From contig CAMZHY010000122.1 in NCBI GenBank assembly GCA_947307005.1, positions 1-8,831 of the forward strand: a DNA stretch of 8,831 nucleotides, in the 5' to 3' direction. Made by a program: the position numbers and the translations under genes. Shown here piece by piece: positions 6,572-8,831 of this stretch. The notes beneath the pieces are model-generated. The model saw nothing but the letters and a program-made list of their open reading frames with translations, did no database searches and was not told the origin of the DNA. The first letter of the stretch is position 1; every line of letters begins with the position of its first letter. This DNA is from an uncultured Planctomycetaceae bacterium (GTDB lineage: Bacteria; Planctomycetota; Planctomycetia; Pirellulales; Thermoguttaceae).

Positions 6572-6742
6572 CGCGCGGACAACCGGACGGTTAAAGAATG
6601 TCGACGTCTTTTTGCGACTTCCGTCGCGTTAATCGCGCGCTGCGCGAACCGCGTTCTCGACTCGGCGATCTCTCTTTCGGCGACGAAATGCGGGCGACGA
6701 TTATTGCGACCTGAGCTACAACCATTTGGCAATCATGTCAAT
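6572..6742. other. Convergent intergenic junction without a gene
   Basis: These 171 bases separate the ends of the ubiE-like gene (plus) and the immunity-side frame (minus). I see no gene here. Small inverted repeats occur: AACC/GGTT near 6580-6593 and GCGAC/GTCGC near 6615-6628. None is followed by a T-run at a convincing spacing. Base composition changes across this junction, which may mark one edge of the acquired cassette. Confidence 0.5.
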
Positions 6743-7267
6743 TTATCTAATTTTCAAGGATTTTCTTTGCGCGTCGATCTCGTCCAAAGAGTCGAGAAAC
6801 GCGCTCAGCGTGTCGGCGACGACGCGATCGTCGTCGACGTCGAAGGATAGAACTTCGACGACGGGAGCGAAGGCGGGCATAACGAGAAGGTTGAAGACTT
6901 CTAAGAGTTTCGCTTTGATCTTCGCTCCCAGACTGCGTTTGCCAACCTCGTCTTTCGAGACCGACTTCAATTCCGGGGCGTCTTCGTCCTCTAAACACGA
7001 CTCAAGATCGCTCAGCGCTATCGGCGTCGGAAAATCTTCTTCACGAAAAGAACCAATCCTGCCTTGCCAGAAGAAATTGCAATCCTCGATATCGTTAATT
7101 CGGCAAACTTTTCTTGTCTTGGGATCGTAATAGAGAAACCCTTGCGCGATTCCCGTTTCGTCGTCCTCCGTCTCGTGCGCTATTTGTAAAATTGGATACG
7201 GTTTTCCGTAAGTTTGACCGTCGGCGTTCCTCGGTACAAAGAGCGCTTTATGAAATGCGATGGACAA
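6743..7267 (-). CDS. Unrecognised frame, probably the C-terminal half of a frameshifted immunity protein
   Basis: A 174-codon frame beginning with TTG at 7267; no ATG is available near the start. The family is not recognised. Visible traits are AFHKALFVPRNADGQTYGKPYPI (split at 4-26), QGFLYYDPKTRKVCRINDI (42-60), an acidic middle, a hydrophobic segment LLEVFNLLVMPAFAPVVEVL (121-140) and an acidic then basic tail. There is no signal peptide. In the same frame the sequence is open upstream to a TAG at 7303-7301, adding FEFSISFALSPL, which reads like protein. The N-terminus overlaps the previous gene's last 88 bases, and that gene's overlapping tail looks non-native. Restoring one T near 7300 would join both into one protein of about 428 residues. 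As an alternative it could be a separate small gene with a TTG start and no clear SD. Confidence 0.5.
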   Translation of the reverse strand: MSIAFHKALFVPRNADGQTYGKPYPILQIAHETEDDETGIAQGFLYYDPKTRKVCRINDIEDCNFFWQGRIGSFREEDFPTPIALSDLESCLEDEDAPELKSVSKDEVGKRSLGAKIKAKLLEVFNLLVMPAFAPVVEVLSFDVDDDRVVADTLSAFLDSLDEIDAQRKSLKIR

Positions 7268-8028
7268 GGGAGAGAGCGCAAAGGATATTGAGAATTCGAA
7301 CTACCATTAGAAATAACCGATGGGACGTCGCATGGCGCATTTGCAAGTTCAAAAAAACTACCACGAATTAGAATTACACCCGGTCTTTCTTCCTCGTCTT
7401 TCGATTGGCTACGAACCGACAATTCTCCGAGAATCCTGAGGATACTCTGAACCTTCTCCTCTTGATCGCTCGACGCGTATTGAACGACTTTTGAAAAACT
7501 GTTTTCATCAAGCGATTCAACGCGTCTTTGACCGATTTTCATCATTTCCATTTCCTCTCGAACGTCGGGATATTTATCGAGAAGAAAATTCCATATTTCC
7601 CAAAGAGAAGACGCGACTTTAATCGATTGGTTTGTGAAATTTTCGTAATAGACGCAGCCGTCTGATTTAGATAAGTAAAGCGCCTCTTCATAATGAAACG
7701 CGTCTTCTCCGATAATCAGCCTGTCTTCCCCTTCTTCAAATTTATAAAGCCAATCAATTGCCGCGTAGCGATAAAAGGTTTCTCTATCTAGGATTGCGTA
7801 AAGATACGGATTATAGTCGAACGAGAAATAGCCGGGAAAATCGTCTTCGTCTATCGAAGGTATCCTTACGTTGAGATAGTTTTCCAACGACTCTCTGTCG
7901 GCTTCATGAACTAGTAAGATTGAGTTGGAAGTAATTTGATCCTTTGTTTTTCTCATAAGTAATTCTCCATCTCCAATTATCATTGAATTTCGTTTACCTG
8001 TTCTCAAGCGTAGGACCAAATTACTCAT
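7180..8028 (-). CDS. Candidate immunity protein for the adjacent toxin (SUKH-like, tentative), apparently frameshifted
   Basis: The ATG at 8028 overlaps the toxin stop by 8 bases (ATGAGTAA), the tight coupling typical of toxin-immunity pairs. The 282-residue product has no signal peptide or membrane segment and is acidic up to about residue 225. The segment RLIIGEDAFHYEEALYLSKSDGCVYYENF, followed by VASSLWEIWNFLLDKYP (split at about 102-153), resembles the pattern of SUKH-family immunity proteins, perhaps SUKH-4: a stored-value strand, G-x-V-Y, then a polar SSL helix. I rate the family assignment low and the immunity role moderate, from position. After about residue 243 (VISNGS) the product becomes Ser/Pro/Arg-rich and unlike the rest, while the -1 frame continues with plausible protein. 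The native tail therefore probably lies in that frame. Immunity proteins bind the toxin tip in the producing cell. Confidence 0.55.
   Translation of the reverse strand: MSNLVLRLRTGKRNSMIIGDGELLMRKTKDQITSNSILLVHEADRESLENYLNVRIPSIDEDDFPGYFSFDYNPYLYAILDRETFYRYAAIDWLYKFEEGEDRLIIGEDAFHYEEALYLSKSDGCVYYENFTNQSIKVASSLWEIWNFLLDKYPDVREEMEMMKIGQRRVESLDENSFSKVVQYASSDQEEKVQSILRILGELSVRSQSKDEEERPGVILIRGSFFELANAPCDVPSVISNGSSNSQYPLRSLPCPSHFIKRSLYRGTPTVKLTENRIQFYK
8021..8028 (-). promoter_or_regulatory. Stop-start overlap coupling toxin and immunity genes
   Basis: The bases ATGAGTAA contain the immunity start (8028-8026) and the toxin stop TAA (8023-8021) in different frames. Upstream purine-rich SD signal is poor, so translation of the immunity gene may depend on ribosomes ending the toxin. 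Confidence 0.6.
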
Positions 8029-8831
8029 TTTTACGAAGGCATAAAACTGAGTTGCGAAGAAATCTCAATCCAAACACCATGGGATTGAGTATCGTGTAAG
8101 AAACAAACTGCTCTGCGAAATACGCTCTTTGATGGAGCTTATAATGCTGGTCAAAAGTTACGAAAACGAGATTGTGTTTGTTGTTTGCTAACCACTCAAC
8201 GCCCATTGTCGGAAAAGGTGAAAGATTTTTTCCAGGTCGAACCGGGGGTAACCATTTATACGGTCTGATTTCGGTTTTTGACAGATGTCCGTCTAGTGTA
8301 TGAATATGATGAACATAAAGTTTTTCAGTTGTTTCAAGCTGTTTTGGGGTTTTCGTTGCAATCCTTCTAGCCTTCCTTCGCAACTGATCTTTGATACTGT
8401 TTTCCAACTTCTGACCCACAAATTGTTTTAATCCTTTTGTCGCTCTTCTCTCAAACTCTCGTGCCATTTTTTTACTTACAGCCTTCTTTAGCGCGGCGCT
8501 TCCCCCTGTGAGCGCAACCTCTCCCATTGTTTCAGCAACTCCGCCAGCTACGTACACACGAGGATGCTGAATCTTACTTAAATCCTCTCCAAATATAGCC
8601 TTGCGACCAATATCAGTTGTCCCGAAAGTAAGACTGTCTACCCCACCCGCAACGAATTCTCCAACAACCTGAACCCCTCCCAAGAACGAATCCAACTTTC
8701 GCCACCAGTAATTACAGTCGTTATGAACCAACACCCCCTTTCCTTCACCTATCCAATAAGTATGTCTCCCTTCAACTTTGATCCAGCCCGGCGGCATTGT
8801 CCCCAAGAATCGAGTATGCGGCTCGTGGAAC
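8021..8831 (-). CDS. Polymorphic toxin C-terminus: HINT end, pre-toxin linker and His-rich nuclease-like tip (cut by window edge)
   Basis: The frame is open past the right edge, so the N-terminal delivery and repeat regions are missing; a TTG at 8806 is not the true start. In order: HINT-domain end HTYWIGEGKGVLVHNDC (8794-8714), the VHN-x-C signature of autoproteolytic HINT modules before toxin tips; a pre-toxin linker with GEFVAGGVDSLTFGTTDIGR (8659-8600) and a Gly/Ala-rich part like those of RHS and related toxins; a basic helical region (8500-8345); then the tip. The tip has VHHIH (8314-8300), FPTMG (8212-8198), NNKHNLVFVT (8182-8153) and QHYKLHQ (8149-8129). A double His, an Asn and then paired His matches the HNH/Endo VII-like nuclease toxin pattern, so DNase or RNase activity is inferred. 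Exact family is unsure. Product would be exported to attack rivals. Codons are AT-richer than in the core genes. Confidence 0.75.
   Translation of the reverse strand, partial: FHEPHTRFLGTMPPGWIKVEGRHTYWIGEGKGVLVHNDCNYWWRKLDSFLGGVQVVGEFVAGGVDSLTFGTTDIGRKAIFGEDLSKIQHPRVYVAGGVAETMGEVALTGGSAALKKAVSKKMAREFERRATKGLKQFVGQKLENSIKDQLRRKARRIATKTPKQLETTEKLYVHHIHTLDGHLSKTEIRPYKWLPPVRPGKNLSPFPTMGVEWLANNKHNLVFVTFDQHYKLHQRAYFAEQFVSYTILNPMVFGLRFLRNSVLCLRKNE

Noticed and set aside
6572..6640. Terminator for the ubiE-like gene
   Set aside because: The hairpins (AACC/GGTT; GCGAC/GTCGC) are short, and the only T-run (about 6607-6615) precedes the better stem rather than following it.
7290..7310. Programmed -1 ribosomal frameshift
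   Set aside because: No X XXY YYZ slippery heptamer and no clear downstream stem at the junction; a one-base deletion in a T pair explains it more simply.

Overview
The window reads as chromosomal DNA of a Planctomycetota bacterium, most likely a gut- or rumen-associated relative of the Pirellulales/Thermoguttaceae. This is an inference from three things: GC-rich housekeeping genes full of TCG, GCG and CGC codons; a single-chain eukaryotic/archaeal-type glycyl-tRNA synthetase; and a LarA-like protein preceded by a small conserved protein of a kind I associate with planctomycetes. No rRNA, tRNA or CRISPR array is visible.

Layout. (1) Positions 1-690, minus strand: the N-terminal half of a secreted GH30-type glycoside hydrolase, cut by the left edge. 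(2) 748-1167, minus: the C-terminal remnant of an Rpn-type (PD-(D/E)XK 'transposase') gene. (3) 1156-1470: two direct copies of a GC-rich repeat, each bounded by hairpins. One copy runs into the 3' end of the next gene. (4) 1422-3052, minus: a small conserved protein and a LarA-family protein, a probable two-gene operon. (5) 3188-4834, minus: glycyl-tRNA synthetase. (6) 4897-5667, minus: ComB-type 2-phosphosulfolactate phosphatase. (7) 5807-6571, plus: a UbiE/MenG quinone methyltransferase, divergent from comB. (8) 6572-6742: a convergent junction without a gene. (9) 6743-8831, minus: an AT-richer polymorphic-toxin cassette. It holds the C-terminal end of a HINT-containing toxin with a His-rich, HNH-like nuclease tip (cut by the right edge), then a candidate immunity gene overlapping the toxin stop by 8 bp, then a further reading frame that is probably the second half of that immunity gene, separated by a one-base deletion.

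How the genes fit together. Segments 4-7 are ordinary core or metabolic genes: translation, a nickel-pincer racemase/epimerase-like enzyme, a sulfonate phosphatase and menaquinone/ubiquinone methylation. They share no obvious pathway. The accessory material lies at the two ends. The left end carries repeats and a decayed nuclease gene that appear to have altered the C-terminus of the LarA-like protein. The right end carries a toxin-immunity module whose composition suggests separate ancestry. The least understood parts are the toxin tip, its broken immunity partner and the hairpin-bounded repeat.
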